Made by a program: the position numbers and the translations under genes
The notes under the pieces: model-generated
What the model was told of the DNA's origin: nothing
The model's input: only the letters and a program-made list of their open reading frames with translations
Database searches by the model: none
Shown: positions 11,901 to 20,982 of the stretch, in pieces
Layout: each line of letters opens with the position of its first letter
Position numbering within the stretch: position 1 is the first letter of the stretch
Origin: Lactifluus volemus
Lineage: Eukaryota; Basidiomycota; Agaricomycetes; Russulales; Russulaceae
DNA length: 64,000 bases
NCBI GenBank assembly: GCA_022376515.1
Contig: WTXI01000021.1
Location: 406,513-470,512 of the forward strand
Direction of reading: 5' to 3'

Positions 11901-13815
11901 TCATCTCGGTATATTTGGTCATGACTTTCGTGAGTCGTATGTGGTCGAAGATGGACCTTCCAGGTATGAATCCCGCTTGGTCGCTATGTATTAGGGGGCT
12001 GATGACGGTTGACAGTTGTAGAGCGAGCGCTTTGGTTAGGAGTTTATAGTCGGTGTTTAGTAGGGTAATCGGGCGGTAATTCTCTATATTCGTTTTGTCT
12101 TTTTTCTTGTATATCGGGCACATCCACCCCTCCGCGAAGTTGAGGCGGGGGTCTATTCCGTGGAGTTGGATGTCGCGGAAGACTATGGTAAGTGTTTTTA
12201 TGATGTTGAAGGCTGGTTTTCGATGTTTCTTTGCTTTTTCAAAGTTTTTATTCAGGGTTTTCCATAATTCGTGCGGGCATCCGTCCAGCCCCGTTGCGGT
12301 CCCGTTTTTCGCTTTCTTAAGGGCTGTTTCGACGTCCTTCTGCGTTATACCTGATTGGAGGTGGGACATCTCCGGGTTGCTGAGTCGTTGTTTGGGTGGG
12401 ATGTTTTGGAGGATTTGGAGTTCCGCGTTCTCTCTTTCTTGGTCGTCTCTGAAGGGGTGAAGGTCTTTTGTTTGTATGTTCTCGTGGTATTCTTTCGCTA
12501 ACTCCGCCATCTTCTTAGTGTTCGTTACGAAGCGTTGATCGGTTGTGTCTAGGGGTCGCAGTCTATTTATGTTTATCTTTGGCTTCTTTGCTTTGGCGAC
12601 GTTTGCCCACGCGGCACCAAGTCTCTCCCCTTGGGTCGATATTTTGGCGGCCGTTTTTGCTCTTTGGTTGGAGCTATTTAGCCTCTCTAGGTGTGCGAGT
12701 TTGTCGGCTAGGAGCGCTTCCTCCCACTGGAGCTTGGGGTCTTCTTCGAAGCGTTCGTCTTGGAGAATGCGTTCTCGGTCTTTGTTTAGGTTTCGGATTT
12801 TCGATGCTCTTCTGAAATGCGCCGCGGATGTTTCGGCTTTTGCTTGTGTGGTTATGTTGGTTTTGAACTGCGCCCAGAGGGTTTGCGCATTTTCGTTCTG
12901 TCGGTTTGCTTGGTTTAGGTTTTCTAGTTTGTGTTCTAGGGCTTTGCCTAGTTTTTGGGTTTTATTTATCAGTTTTTTGTTGTTTAGGGCGTTTAGGGGC
13001 CAGGTCCATCGTCCTGTTCCTAGGCGCGTGGCGTTTGTGGGTGCGAAGCGGACGGAGACCATCCAGTGGTCCGTTGGGACTGTGCTGGGGCCTATGTGCC
13101 AGTCGAAGGTGAGGTTCGTTTTCTGTTTTGTTATGTATATTCTATCTAATCTGGATTTAATTTGGGCGTTGTTGTGTGTCGCGCGATATGTATATTCGTG
13201 AGTACCTGGGTGCACGTGTCTCCATTGATCTATCACCTCTAGGTCCTGTCTCAAGTCTCTAAGGGCTTCCGCGGCATTTGTGTTGTCTAGTTTGGGCGGC
13301 GCTCTGTCTATGGCGTCCTCTGTTAGGTTGAAGTCGCCTAGGAGGAAGTCGGGTCTTGGGATGTTGTGCTTGGTTCTTTGGGCTTCGAGTTTTTGCCAGA
13401 AAGGTTTGTGTTCCGTTCTATTGTTGGGGGCGTATACATTTATGAGTTTTGTTTCTTCGTTTTCGTGCCACTTAATTTTTAGGGACAGGGCGCGTCCTGG
13501 TATTAGCGTGCGCGTTTCGATTCGGTGTAGGTTTATGAGGTCTTTGTTGATTACGAAGGCGACGCCAGCCGATGTTCTTGGGGCCTGTTCGTTTTCGGAG
13601 TTATAGATTTGGAGTCTTTTCTGGAATATGTCTTTGATTCCCGAGGTGAGTGTTTCGTCTAGGTGTGTTTCTTGGAGGGCGAGGATAGCTATGTTCTCTC
13701 GTTTCATTGTCGCGTTTATTTCTGACCATTTCTCAAAGCCATTTCTGCTTTCCGCGCTGACGTGCAGGCCATTCATGTTGAGTGTTGCGATTTTTATGTT
13801 GGCTCTTTTTCTCAT
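8965..13815 (-). CDS. LINE ORF2: APE endonuclease / reverse transcriptase / RNase H
   Basis: A 1616-aa polyprotein from a clear ATG. The N-terminal APE-type endonuclease shows NMNGL (~14), QETHLDE (~48), GDFN (~160), SRLDRIYI (~223) and TDHW (~252), so all catalytic positions are present. The reverse transcriptase spans ~490-800 (YRPITLLN ~580, RQGDPLSCFLF, FADDTVVY ~750). An RNase H domain (VYTDGACLNNG ~1195, a DSKYAIEGL segment, WVKGHNGELGNELSDELAK) follows. A CPTC...H...C zinc-binding motif (~1443) sits near the C-terminus. It nicks target DNA, copies the element RNA and removes the RNA strand. No inactivating change is visible, so it may be active. The long plus-strand ORFs opposite it are shadows. 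Confidence 0.95.
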   Translation of the reverse strand: MRKRANIKIATLNMNGLHVSAESRNGFEKWSEINATMKRENIAILALQETHLDETLTSGIKDIFQKRLQIYNSENEQAPRTSAGVAFVINKDLINLHRIETRTLIPGRALSLKIKWHENEETKLINVYAPNNRTEHKPFWQKLEAQRTKHNIPRPDFLLGDFNLTEDAIDRAPPKLDNTNAAEALRDLRQDLEVIDQWRHVHPGTHEYTYRATHNNAQIKSRLDRIYITKQKTNLTFDWHIGPSTVPTDHWMVSVRFAPTNATRLGTGRWTWPLNALNNKKLINKTQKLGKALEHKLENLNQANRQNENAQTLWAQFKTNITTQAKAETSAAHFRRASKIRNLNKDRERILQDERFEEDPKLQWEEALLADKLAHLERLNSSNQRAKTAAKISTQGERLGAAWANVAKAKKPKININRLRPLDTTDQRFVTNTKKMAELAKEYHENIQTKDLHPFRDDQERENAELQILQNIPPKQRLSNPEMSHLQSGITQKDVETALKKAKNGTATGLDGCPHELWKTLNKNFEKAKKHRKPAFNIIKTLTIVFRDIQLHGIDPRLNFAEGWMCPIYKKKDKTNIENYRPITLLNTDYKLLTKALALQLSTVISPLIHSDQAGFIPGRSIFDHIRLTKVMTKYTEMTKENGAIIALDQEKAYDKISHSYLWKTLEAFNIPPRFRNTVKHLYERATTIVAINGIFSKPYQVTRGVRQGDPLSCFLFNLAIEPMACMLRCSTNLKGFVIPNAPEPLIVNLFADDTVVYLREEDDFENLQNTLDQWCKASGAKFNKEKTEILPIGQEAHRRRVSEERTLHPQHRPINQSIRIAKDGEAIRSLGAWIGYNTEEATPWEPILDKIKAELSRWKHTHPTRQGKKTIAQAVIGSRTQFLTKAQGMPDHILDDLTKEISHLIWGDDAPRLAKDVLHEVHLEGGLQLLDLKTRNEAIEIMWLKSYLSNKRPLWAIATDALINESAPTTIPEETRVSPFLQTWNAPSKGKRTEHLDRDTSKLIKTAKKHNVTFAPISLSRALKEQLPAWFHPGNTRKTPQNPASRCLIQNHNSRKIKDLIRITRRLTREHNHLHIPVFLCPCDDCELDRSHGCENPQKCAAEAQKRLQRIAPKFQPLLPTHNDNLSLTRRRKQKNREARPRNESITFNPSTTTQENLADGFRIFVDKSKVSNLPAERQTRAHGISLDNELTTVYTDGACLNNGKANAQCGAGIWFAEGDNQNRAIKVPGDEQSNQIGEIAAIIKAIEMTENYVPLLIKSDSKYAIEGLTTHLDNWEDQGWIGIKNSKWFKRAAYLLRARSAPTSFQWVKGHNGELGNELSDELAKEGMEKTVPDDLPLEIPERFDIQGAKLSKITQATAYKGIISAKRKHSRQTTTRNLERIREDISNHLGHLEKDEAIWKSTHKRSINPKVGQFLFNAIHGTQKIGSFWSHISNMEERAMCPTCDVIESMEHILTECQHPTRQQIWNHAREMWPHNDQTWPPVTLGTALGCGLLSYSPQNNQREEGPEAATPRTPHTRGASRLLQILWSEATHLIWVLRCDRVIQETQHSPQEVKKRWTKKINKRLIEDKILATKISRTNETLTLIKNTWENALEKQNRNLSPEWITRDETFS

Positions 13816-13825
13816 TCCTTTCTTT

Positions 13826-14308
13826 TTAGGCTGCGTTGGTCTGTGGGTCTCTCGGGTTGGGCTGTCGTTTCGTGTGATTTGGGGTGTGGGTGTGGGTGTG
13901 GCTTGGCGTGGGTTTGCGTCCCTTCTGTTGCTGGGGGTGGGGGTTGGCCCTTGGTCTATTTTGGCGGTTGTTTGGTGTGTGGTTTTCGCGGTGGTTACGG
14001 TGTGGGTTGTTATTTCTGCTTATGTTTGGGTTTAGGTTTTCTGTTGGCTGGTCTTCGTCTGTGGGGCTATCGCCGTGGTCTCTTATGGTTGTGTGTGTGT
14101 TTTCGGGTGCGTGTTTTTCGCGTTGGGGTTGATTTTCCTTACGGTGGTTTTTGTTTATGCCGTTAGCTCTTATGCTTTGGCTTAGGTTTTTTGTTGCGTG
14201 GTGTTCGCATGTGGGGCTATCGCCGCGTTCTCTTAGGGGTGTGTGTGGGGTATCATGTGCGTGGTGTTCGCGTTGGGGGTGGTTTACGTTGCGGGTGGGT
14301 GTGCTCAT
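13826..14308 (-). CDS. Middle ORF of the LINE (160 aa), between ORF1 and ORF2
   Basis: An ATG-started 160-codon frame lies in the 619-nt gap between ORF1 and ORF2 and ends 10 nt before the ORF2 ATG. The product is rich in His, Asn, Pro and Arg and contains two related ~50-residue blocks (each with PQRE.HA......RxxGDSPTxE.....NL), reflecting a DNA duplication (about 14033-14180 and 14183-14300). No known domain is recognised. It may be a genuine accessory protein, or open only because the sense strand is poor in T and G and so in stop codons. Confidence 0.4.
   Translation of the reverse strand: MSTPTRNVNHPQREHHAHDTPHTPLRERGDSPTCEHHATKNLSQSIRANGINKNHRKENQPQREKHAPENTHTTIRDHGDSPTDEDQPTENLNPNISRNNNPHRNHRENHTPNNRQNRPRANPHPQQQKGRKPTPSHTHTHTPNHTKRQPNPRDPQTNAA
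14033..14300. repeat. Imperfect tandem duplication inside the LINE
   Basis: Two units of roughly 120-150 bp share GTGGGGCTATCGCCG, a TCTCTTA(T/G)GG stretch and a TTCGCGTTGGGG stretch in the same order (first at ~14040-14135, second at ~14190-14285). The copies are diverged, so the duplication is older than this insertion. Confidence 0.7.
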
Positions 14309-14434
14309 GGTGGATTGAGTTAGGGTTTTGTTTAGCGGTTTATCGACTGAGCGGGGGGTTTATTTCTCTTCGGCTATGTACATGGTGGCTACGTTTAATT
14401 ACGTTTTACTATGTTTTTGATTTGTGGGCATCGT

Positions 14435-15760
14435 TTAGTAAGGGAAGTTTCTATTTACGCTCCTCCTCGGGGCTGGGCGTCTTTCGCGAGGTCCTTCTGG
14501 GTGTGGGAGAGATCGTCGGGGACGGTTGGGTTGGTTTATGGGCTGGTTACGCTCGGGCCTGTCGGGTCTGGTCGGGCCTTTCCATCCTGGTATTTTGGGG
14601 AAGGGGCATAGCCCCTTCGGGTGGTCTTTGCCATGGCATAGACGGCAGTGGAATTTGTTTAGTTCGACGTTACCTCGGCCTAGGGTCGAGGAGCGGTAAA
14701 TGCGTTTGCGGAGGAAATTGCGGGTGTCAAGCCATATTCCGGTGTTAGGGAGGAGGGCGCTATCGGCGTACACGTTGAAGTGGGGGTCGTCGCGTCCGCC
14801 TTCCATTTTTATGTCGAGGCGCTTTATGTCAATCGAGTCGATGTATCTGTTTATTTCGTGGTAGAGAGCGTTTTGGAAGAAGGGGGGGGTTTCCTGTAGG
14901 AAGGTGTCGAAGAAGGCTTCGGAGTTGGTGTCTTTCCATGTTTTCAGGATGAGTTCTTTAATGTTGTCTTCGGAGTGGGTCGCTATGCCACTTATGGTGA
15001 AGAGGAAGGAGGGTCTTTTGGGGGGAAAGGGGATGATTTCGAAGGTAAGGTTTTGGGATGCCCAGACCTGTCTGTCCGTGAGAAGGGTGACGTCGTTGTC
15101 TGACAGATCGTGGATAAGGAACGTCATCGGGGTTTTGATTTTGGTTTCTTGGCAGACGATGGGGGCCTTGGCCGGTTCTGCTACGGAGACGTTTGACAGA
15201 CCGGTGATTTCTTTGATTGCTGACATTAGGTCATTCGCGATATCTCGGTGGTTTGGGATATAGTGGACGTCTGTCCCGAAGGGGCGTGCGAGTACTTTCC
15301 CGGTGGTGACTTTGTAGGTCCAGTCTTGGATTTGGTCGGAGTCGATGTTTACTAGGGGTCCCATGGGGTGTTCCTCATGAATTTCCGGCATTTTGGTGTC
15401 CAGGTAGCTTTCTCTTGGGTGGGGTTTCGGCGTTCCTTGTGCTCTCGGGTTTCCCCTCACGGTGACGGCTGCGAGTCGGGCCATCATTTCGGTGTTCTTG
15501 AGCTCGACTGGTGGGTCCGCATCTTTTGTTTGTCTACTGGTTGTGTGGGGTTCTTGGGCCGTCTCGTTGGCTTGGCGTTGTTGGACTTGTTCTATGGCTG
15601 TTTGGCTGTCTCGGTTGGGGGGGGGGATGTCTCGTGCTGCGGTTTTTTCCTTTTTAATGCTTCGGCGCAGGGGGAGGGAGGGGGGGATTGGCTTTCCGGG
15701 CCTCTGAGGAAGCGGGAGGTATGGATCGTGAAGGGAGGGGGGTGAGGGGGGTGGTTTCAT
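14435..15760 (-). CDS. LINE ORF1 (Gag-like, CCHC zinc knuckle)
   Basis: A 441-aa frame with a proline-rich start (KPPPSPPSLHDPYLPLPQ), a central globular region and a C-x2-C-x4-H-x4-C knuckle (CRLCHGKDHPKGLC) near residue 370, then an Arg/Pro-rich tail. ORF1 proteins of this type bind element RNA. A second frame, 15654-15881, upstream and overlapping, encodes a Pro-rich stretch with a possible nuclear-localisation cluster (NKRKR). A 1-nt slip in the C-rich run near 15740-15760 would fuse the two, so the true N-terminus may be at 15881. Confidence 0.8.
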   Translation of the reverse strand: MKPPPSPPSLHDPYLPLPQRPGKPIPPSLPLRRSIKKEKTAARDIPPPNRDSQTAIEQVQQRQANETAQEPHTTSRQTKDADPPVELKNTEMMARLAAVTVRGNPRAQGTPKPHPRESYLDTKMPEIHEEHPMGPLVNIDSDQIQDWTYKVTTGKVLARPFGTDVHYIPNHRDIANDLMSAIKEITGLSNVSVAEPAKAPIVCQETKIKTPMTFLIHDLSDNDVTLLTDRQVWASQNLTFEIIPFPPKRPSFLFTISGIATHSEDNIKELILKTWKDTNSEAFFDTFLQETPPFFQNALYHEINRYIDSIDIKRLDIKMEGGRDDPHFNVYADSALLPNTGIWLDTRNFLRKRIYRSSTLGRGNVELNKFHCRLCHGKDHPKGLCPFPKIPGWKGPTRPDRPERNQPINQPNRPRRSLPHPEGPRERRPAPRRSVNRNFPY

Positions 15761-15881
15761 TGGGCCGTTTGGGGGTGGGTTCGGTGATGGGGTCCGAGAG
15801 GGTGCGCTTTCGTTTGTTTTCCGGGTTGGGTACTGGAGTTCCGGGTTCGTCGGTGAGCATGGGTTCTGGGGCGGTGTCCAT

Positions 15882-16457
15882 GTTGGAGTGCGTAGGAGGG
15901 TTACGGACGGTTGGGTGGTTTGGTTGGGGTTTGGTGTTGGGGGTTTATTTTTTTTTGGGGGGGGGGTGCCCTGGCGGGTCTGGGTGTTTTGGGTTAGTGT
16001 TGTCGAAGCGATATTGGTTGATGCGAGGGTGGTTGTGGTGCCTTGTGCGTTTTTGGGGGGGAGGTTCAGGTTGGGGGGCTGAAGAGAGGGGGTCCTCGGG
16101 GGGGGGGGGGTCGTTTGTATGGGGGGGTGGTATTCTGTTTGTTTCTTATCTTACGGGGGGGTTGAAGGCATTCGGGACATTAGGGACACTTTCGCGTAGT
16201 CTGCGTGTACATTTCGTGGTTCAGGTTACTTTATTGGTATTATGTGGGGCATTAGGTGGGTATCACCAGTGGTGGGTATTTTACGTGTGGGTTGTGTGGT
16301 TTGTGCTCTCGCAGGTTTATTTTGGAGGGGGGTTTTCCTCCTTGGGGGGGGGTGATGATGTTCACCGTGTGCGAGTATTTTTACTCGGACAACCTGACTC
16401 ACGCTGTGGCGTAAGAGTATCCGAACATGGTGGTGGTTCGGGTACAAGGTCCCCCCC
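15882..16457 (-). other. LINE 5' leader, C-rich
   Basis: The plus strand shows long G runs (for example near 15955-15967 and 16099-16110), read as C runs on the element's sense strand. No coding sequence is supported. Strong G-tract potential on the template strand is evident. The large plus-strand ORF here is a by-product of skewed composition. Confidence 0.6.
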
Positions 16458-16475
16458 CTGCCATAGACGAGACTT
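16458..16475. repeat. LINE target-site duplication, right copy
   Basis: Exact match to 8565-8582. It lies at the 5' end of the LINE, directly following its C-rich leader. Confidence 0.9.
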
Positions 16476-17592
16476 GTAGACTTGGTAGGTCCTCTATGAT
16501 CCCCAGCTCGAGCATTTTGTCGGGCACTGTCGCCTTTGAGCGAAGTTGGATGTCGACGTTCGAATCCCTAAATACCACTTTTGCGTGATTGAATGGCCCA
16601 AGCGTCCGTGAGCGAGAAATGACCTGTCGGATGTCAAAGAAGTCGTCCTGCTTGAACGCGATCGTGAAATCTTCGAGTTGAGGGGTATCTATTTGAGCCA
16701 GGAGGTCCTCCAAGTACTGGTAGGTACCACGAAAATCGAGCTCCGTGAGGGCGGGAAGGATGGTGCGTGTGAGCGGAGGCGAACGCGTGATTATTTTTTT
16801 AAATAGTTCAAATTCGATGCAAAGGTACCTGAGCTTGGTCAGGGTAGAGAGGGTTGTAACCATTTCCTCGTAATTAAGATCGAGTACATCTCGAAGTTCG
16901 AGCCCGGAAAGGTTGCTGCAAGATGAAAGAAGTTGAGGCAAGGTCGGAAATGAAATGGTTCCCAAAGAGAGTGAATATAGAGATGGGGCGGATCCCCCTA
17001 AGAATGTATCGGGAAGCGTCGCCACACGCTCATTCGAGTCAGACGACCCAACGGTAAGACTTGTCAGTGCAGGGAATGGCCTCTGCATCACTTCGACCAA
17101 TCTCTCACACTCTGAGTATGCTAAACCGATAGTGATCACGCACACACGGTCATGATGCTCGAGTGCAGCAATGATGTTATCCCCGAGATCAAAATTGACT
17201 GAAAATATTTCTATGGGAAAGGCCGGCCAGACATCCAACGTCTCCCTTGCAGGAGTTTTGTCTGAGCAGTAGATGCGCAGATCGAGACGGAGCGGGGATG
17301 AAAAAACGACGTATCGCCATCTTTGGCATAGGTGCACCAAATTTTGCCATATCTTCGGCCACGGTCCTTGCCACCCAGAAGGCAGATCCACGGAAGCCAT
17401 TCGGCAGAAGTCAAAGATTTGTAAGAGAACTTCATCTGGGAGCGCTTCAATCGTCACATGTGAGGATCTTTCACCTAGGAACACACACGTAAGTGACGAT
17501 TGTGGGCGTAAGGAATTGAGAGACGCACGATTCCTTCTGGTAGCCTGAGCATTTAACACGCTATCTCGTATTGCAGGTCTCAGAAAGGCCAT
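16458..17592 (-). pseudogene. F-box copy 3, 5' part, cut off by the LINE
   Basis: Exon 1 (17592-17529) starts M-A-F-L-R-P. The 54-nt intron is 17528-17475 (GTGCGTC...CTAG, phase 1), and exon 2 continues to the target duplication at 16475-16458. It encodes the F-box (LPDEVLLQIFDFCR) and most of the leucine-rich region, then would read through into the LINE and stop soon after. It is the N-terminal half of the gene that resumes at 8564. A truncated protein with an intact F-box could still be made. Confidence 0.9.
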
Positions 17593-18246
17593 CTATTGTA
17601 ATCTGAGGAGCGCCCGAGGCTCTGGTGATAGAGGCTGATACTCTTCGATTTAGACTTGAAGAGGGCTGATGAACTTTCGAGCAGTTACCGTTAAACGTTA
17701 AACGCGTTAAATAAGAACAACCAACAAGTCACGTGGAACCAGGCGTGTCAGATTTCGGTGCGCCCCGCCCGGGAACGCCGGGGCCGGGCCGGGAGGTAGA
17801 GCGGAGCACACGTCCATGTACGTAGCAATTGAAAGGATTTTTCCGACAGCCATCCTCGCCCTCCTTGGGTTTCAGAGCATCCACCTAATACAAATAATGT
17901 GCTATCACCGTTAGCGGTGGGTGGAATCCAAGTTGCAAGCGAGACCGCTGCATCTTGTAACGGGAGGAGGTGCCATGGTAAAGAGGTTGGCGCAAGGATC
18001 CGTTCTGATACATTAAATGCTTCGTATTATTTATGTGTTGAAATGAACATAAAGTTTGATATGCCAACGCTAGGAGATTGTTATGCATTAGCCTTGGTAG
18101 AAAAAAGCAGCCGGGTTTAGAGGCATCAACTGGGGCAAGTAAGGGAGATCCAGGCATACAGTATATTTTTTTTCATAGACGACTTTGGGCATAAAGTCAG
18201 TAAAGATAGAGGAACACATAATACTGGCAACACCGACTAGCTTGCG
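17593..18246. other. Intergenic between F-box copies 3 and 4
   Basis: Short promoter-side flank of copy 3 followed by the 3' flank of copy 4. A GC-rich patch lies near 17760-17800. No gene seen. Confidence 0.45.
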
Positions 18247-19741
18247 CTAATCGCTATCGCTATAGTCTGGGCGCGGCAGGCGGTGGACTGTGATAGGGTG
18301 ATTAGAATGCTGACGTGCAGCGACGAATTGATCGATAGCTTGCTCCTCGAGTTCGTCTCGCAAATGCGTTTGGTAAAGGCAGAGATTTTGAAGTTGAGGT
18401 AAGACTTCGGTGGCACCTTCCCCGGTGTGTCCTCGCAGCGAAGATATGACGAAGGGCCGTATCTTGCCAGACAAACGCAGAGTCCGAACAGCAGTGAATG
18501 GGTGGAGAAGCACCAGCCATTCAGGGTTGTCCATCAGGACCTCCAAATCTTCACGGTCTACGGAACTTTCGCTTTGAATGTGAAGAACTGTAACGCTGGA
18601 AAGCATGGACAAAGACTGGGTGCAAATCTGTGCCATAGACGAGACTTGTTGACCTGGCTCGTCCTCTAAGATTCCCAGATAGAAGGGAGAATCTACCCAA
18701 CCGTAAATGGAGTTTGATTCATAAAGTTGAATGTCGACGCTACCAAAGCTAAATATCACGTCTGCACGATCGAATGGCCCGAATGTGTGTGTGTGAGTGA
18801 TGACTTGTCGGATGTCGACGTGATCCGCGAAGAACCAGGTCATGAAACTTTTGAGTTGGGGGACGTCAACCCGAACCAGGAGGTCCTCCAAGTACTCGTT
18901 GAGACCACGAAAGTGGAAGGTTGTGAGAGCAGGGAGGAGAGCGCGTGTGAGCGGCGGCGGACCTTGGACTATTCCGAATTCTTCGAACTCGATGCTAAGA
19001 TATCTGAGACTTGTCAGGGCGGAGAGGCCTGTGACCATTGCCTCAGGTGTAATGTAACCGATATCGGGAATATCTCGAAGTGAGATCTCGGAAAGGTCGT
19101 TGGAAGATAAAAGAAGTTGAGGAAAGGTCGTAAATGGAAGGCCATCCAAACGGAATGATTGTAAACGTGGGGCAGATCCACCCAAGAACGTATCAGGAAG
19201 CACTGGCGCATGCGCATTCCAGAGACTCGAAAGGTGAAGGTTTGTCAGTGCAGGGAACGGCTTCTGCATCGCTGTGGCCAGTCTCAGACATTCTGAGTAT
19301 GCTAGGCGGATGACGATACTGCATACGCGGTCATGGTGCTCGAGTGCGGCCATGATGTTATCCCCAAGAGTGCCAATGGAAGAATTAATTTCGATAGGAA
19401 GGGGCGGCCAGAGATCCAACATCTCTCTCACATGAGTACGGTCTGTGCAGTAAAGGCGTAGGTCGAGACCGACTGGGTTCGAAAATACCACATGTCGCCA
19501 TTTTTGGCATACATGGACCAGTGTCTTCCATGTTTTTTGCCATATCCACGACTCGACGATTGGCAGGTTCATGATAGCCGCTCGGCAGAAGTCGAAGATT
19601 TCTAAGAGGACTTCATCTGGAAGCGCGTTAATATCCACCAGTGGCAAAATCAGGCCTGGACCACACAAGTCAGTCATCATTGTGGACACAAGCAAAAGAC
19701 GTGCAACTCCTACCTGTAGCATTCGATACGCCTTTCCGCAT
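18247..19741 (-). CDS. F-box/leucine-rich protein (copy 4)
   Basis: Predicted 478 aa. The ancestral ATG-GCC start seen in sister genes reads TTG here, but an in-frame ATG (19741, frame M-R-K-G-V-S-N-A-T) gives exon 1 (19741-19714). A 58-nt phase-1 intron (19713-19656, GTAGGAG...CCAG) leads to exon 2 (19655-18247). The F-box is LPDEVLLEIFDFCR; leucine-rich repeats and the FTAVRTLRLSGKIRPFVISSL / AIDQFVAARQHSNHPITVHRLP tail are intact. Reading without the intron from another ATG (19722) is also open, so the start is less certain than the rest. Confidence 0.85.
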
Positions 19742-20982
19742 TACAGCTCTTGGAAAAGACAACTACTGTGATTGGGAGGAGCACGGGCAGTTCTAAATGG
19801 TGGGAGATGCTAACTATTCGATTGAAGATTGAAGAGGACTGATGAACGTTGATGAACTGTCGTGTACGTCTGATTGAAGACCAGCCCTCAGTTACGGTTC
19901 AACTTCGTCACGTGCGATAACGAATTCGGTCCATCCCGGGGCCGGGAATGGCGCCTTGCTCATGGGGACCTGGGCCTCTCCCAAGCACAATAAGTAAGGA
20001 TGAATGCATTCTTTCTTTGGTGATAATATCTCAAGCGCGATAGCGCACAGCTGCCGCGGTATGTGCTATGCATGCATCCCAGCCTCTATCACGTTCCGTC
20101 ATTGGATATCTATTTGGAAACGAATATGCCATCAGCTTATGACAAAAGTAAGGTAGGGCGGTCGCCGTATCTACAGAGCAAGGCTTTCCTCAGGCATGTG
20201 ACCTCAACAACTTGCCTTAGCCCTTGGGCAATAAAATTACGTTGAACTTCCGCCCGCGGTATGATAGAAATTAGAGTTAGATATACACTGTGGCCTAAAA
20301 AGAAGCAACAAGCGTTCAAAGGATAAATCAATGGTGTAAGTGAGTAGCATGGAGTAGCGGGAAACGTGATCGGAAGGAACTAAAATTGACAGTCTTACCT
20401 ATTCCGGCCTTCCAACGCTCGCTACCAAAATAACTTCCAGCAGTGGAGAGTGACAGGGCGATTGGCACATTGACGTGCAGTTAGGAAAGCTACTAGTAGC
20501 TGTCTTGATCTACTCGCAGAACGTCGTTAACCGTTCCCCATCGGAAACTCGAACCCTGGAGTGATCAGTCGTTCCTACCACCCTAACTTCCTGTTTCCTG
20601 CGGGCTTCGTCTTCCGAGCTGTACGCCTCTTTTTTGTCCATGCCACACCTCAAAAATGCAGGGATCCCCCCCCCTATGAACGAGCTTTGCCTGGCTATTG
20701 AACAGTTGGTGGAAACGACAATGGCGATATCAACAGTACGGAGTTGTTACTTTAGTGATACAGGGAATCCGAATCGCAAAACGAGACCCCTGACAAATAT
20801 TTCGTATATTGCTGTGAACACTTCCTCGTGAAACGAACAACATTTGATATGCCAATGCTAGGAGAGACTGTCATGGGCCAGATTCGGAAAAAGGCAAAGA
20901 AATGCAAGGCAAGTGGCATAAACAACACTGGCCACAAAGTCAGTAAAAGATAGAAGAACACCAAAACACCGATAGACTTGCG
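19742..20982. other. Intergenic with F-box relics and duplicated flank
   Basis: The stretch 20035-20165 weakly resembles 41020-41135. About 20430-20560 looks like a decayed 3' end of an F-box gene (GTGACAGGGCGATTGG..ATTGACGTGCAG). The stretch 20755-20982 is a close copy of 33965-34204 and forms the 3' flank of copy 5. No complete gene. Confidence 0.5.

Larger units (their letters stand above)
8583..16457 (-). mobile_element. Tad1-like LINE (non-LTR retrotransposon), full length
   Basis: About 7.9 kb on the minus strand. It has a C-rich 5' leader (16457 to ~15882), an ORF1 with a zinc knuckle, a middle ORF, a large ORF2 (APE endonuclease, reverse transcriptase, RNase H) and a 3' UTR ending in a poly-A tail (plus-strand T run 8581-8607). 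Flanking 18-bp direct repeats and the poly-A tail are hallmarks of target-primed reverse transcription. ORF2 has no stop or frameshift, so the insertion is probably young. The sense strand is rich in A and C. The combination of APE, RT and RNase H with a CCHC ORF1 fits the Tad1 group known from fungi; the exact clade is inferred. Confidence 0.92.

Noticed and set aside
15688..16479. A 263-codon Gly-rich plus-strand frame
   Set aside because: It is the antisense of the C-rich LINE leader and its Gly runs come from G tracts.
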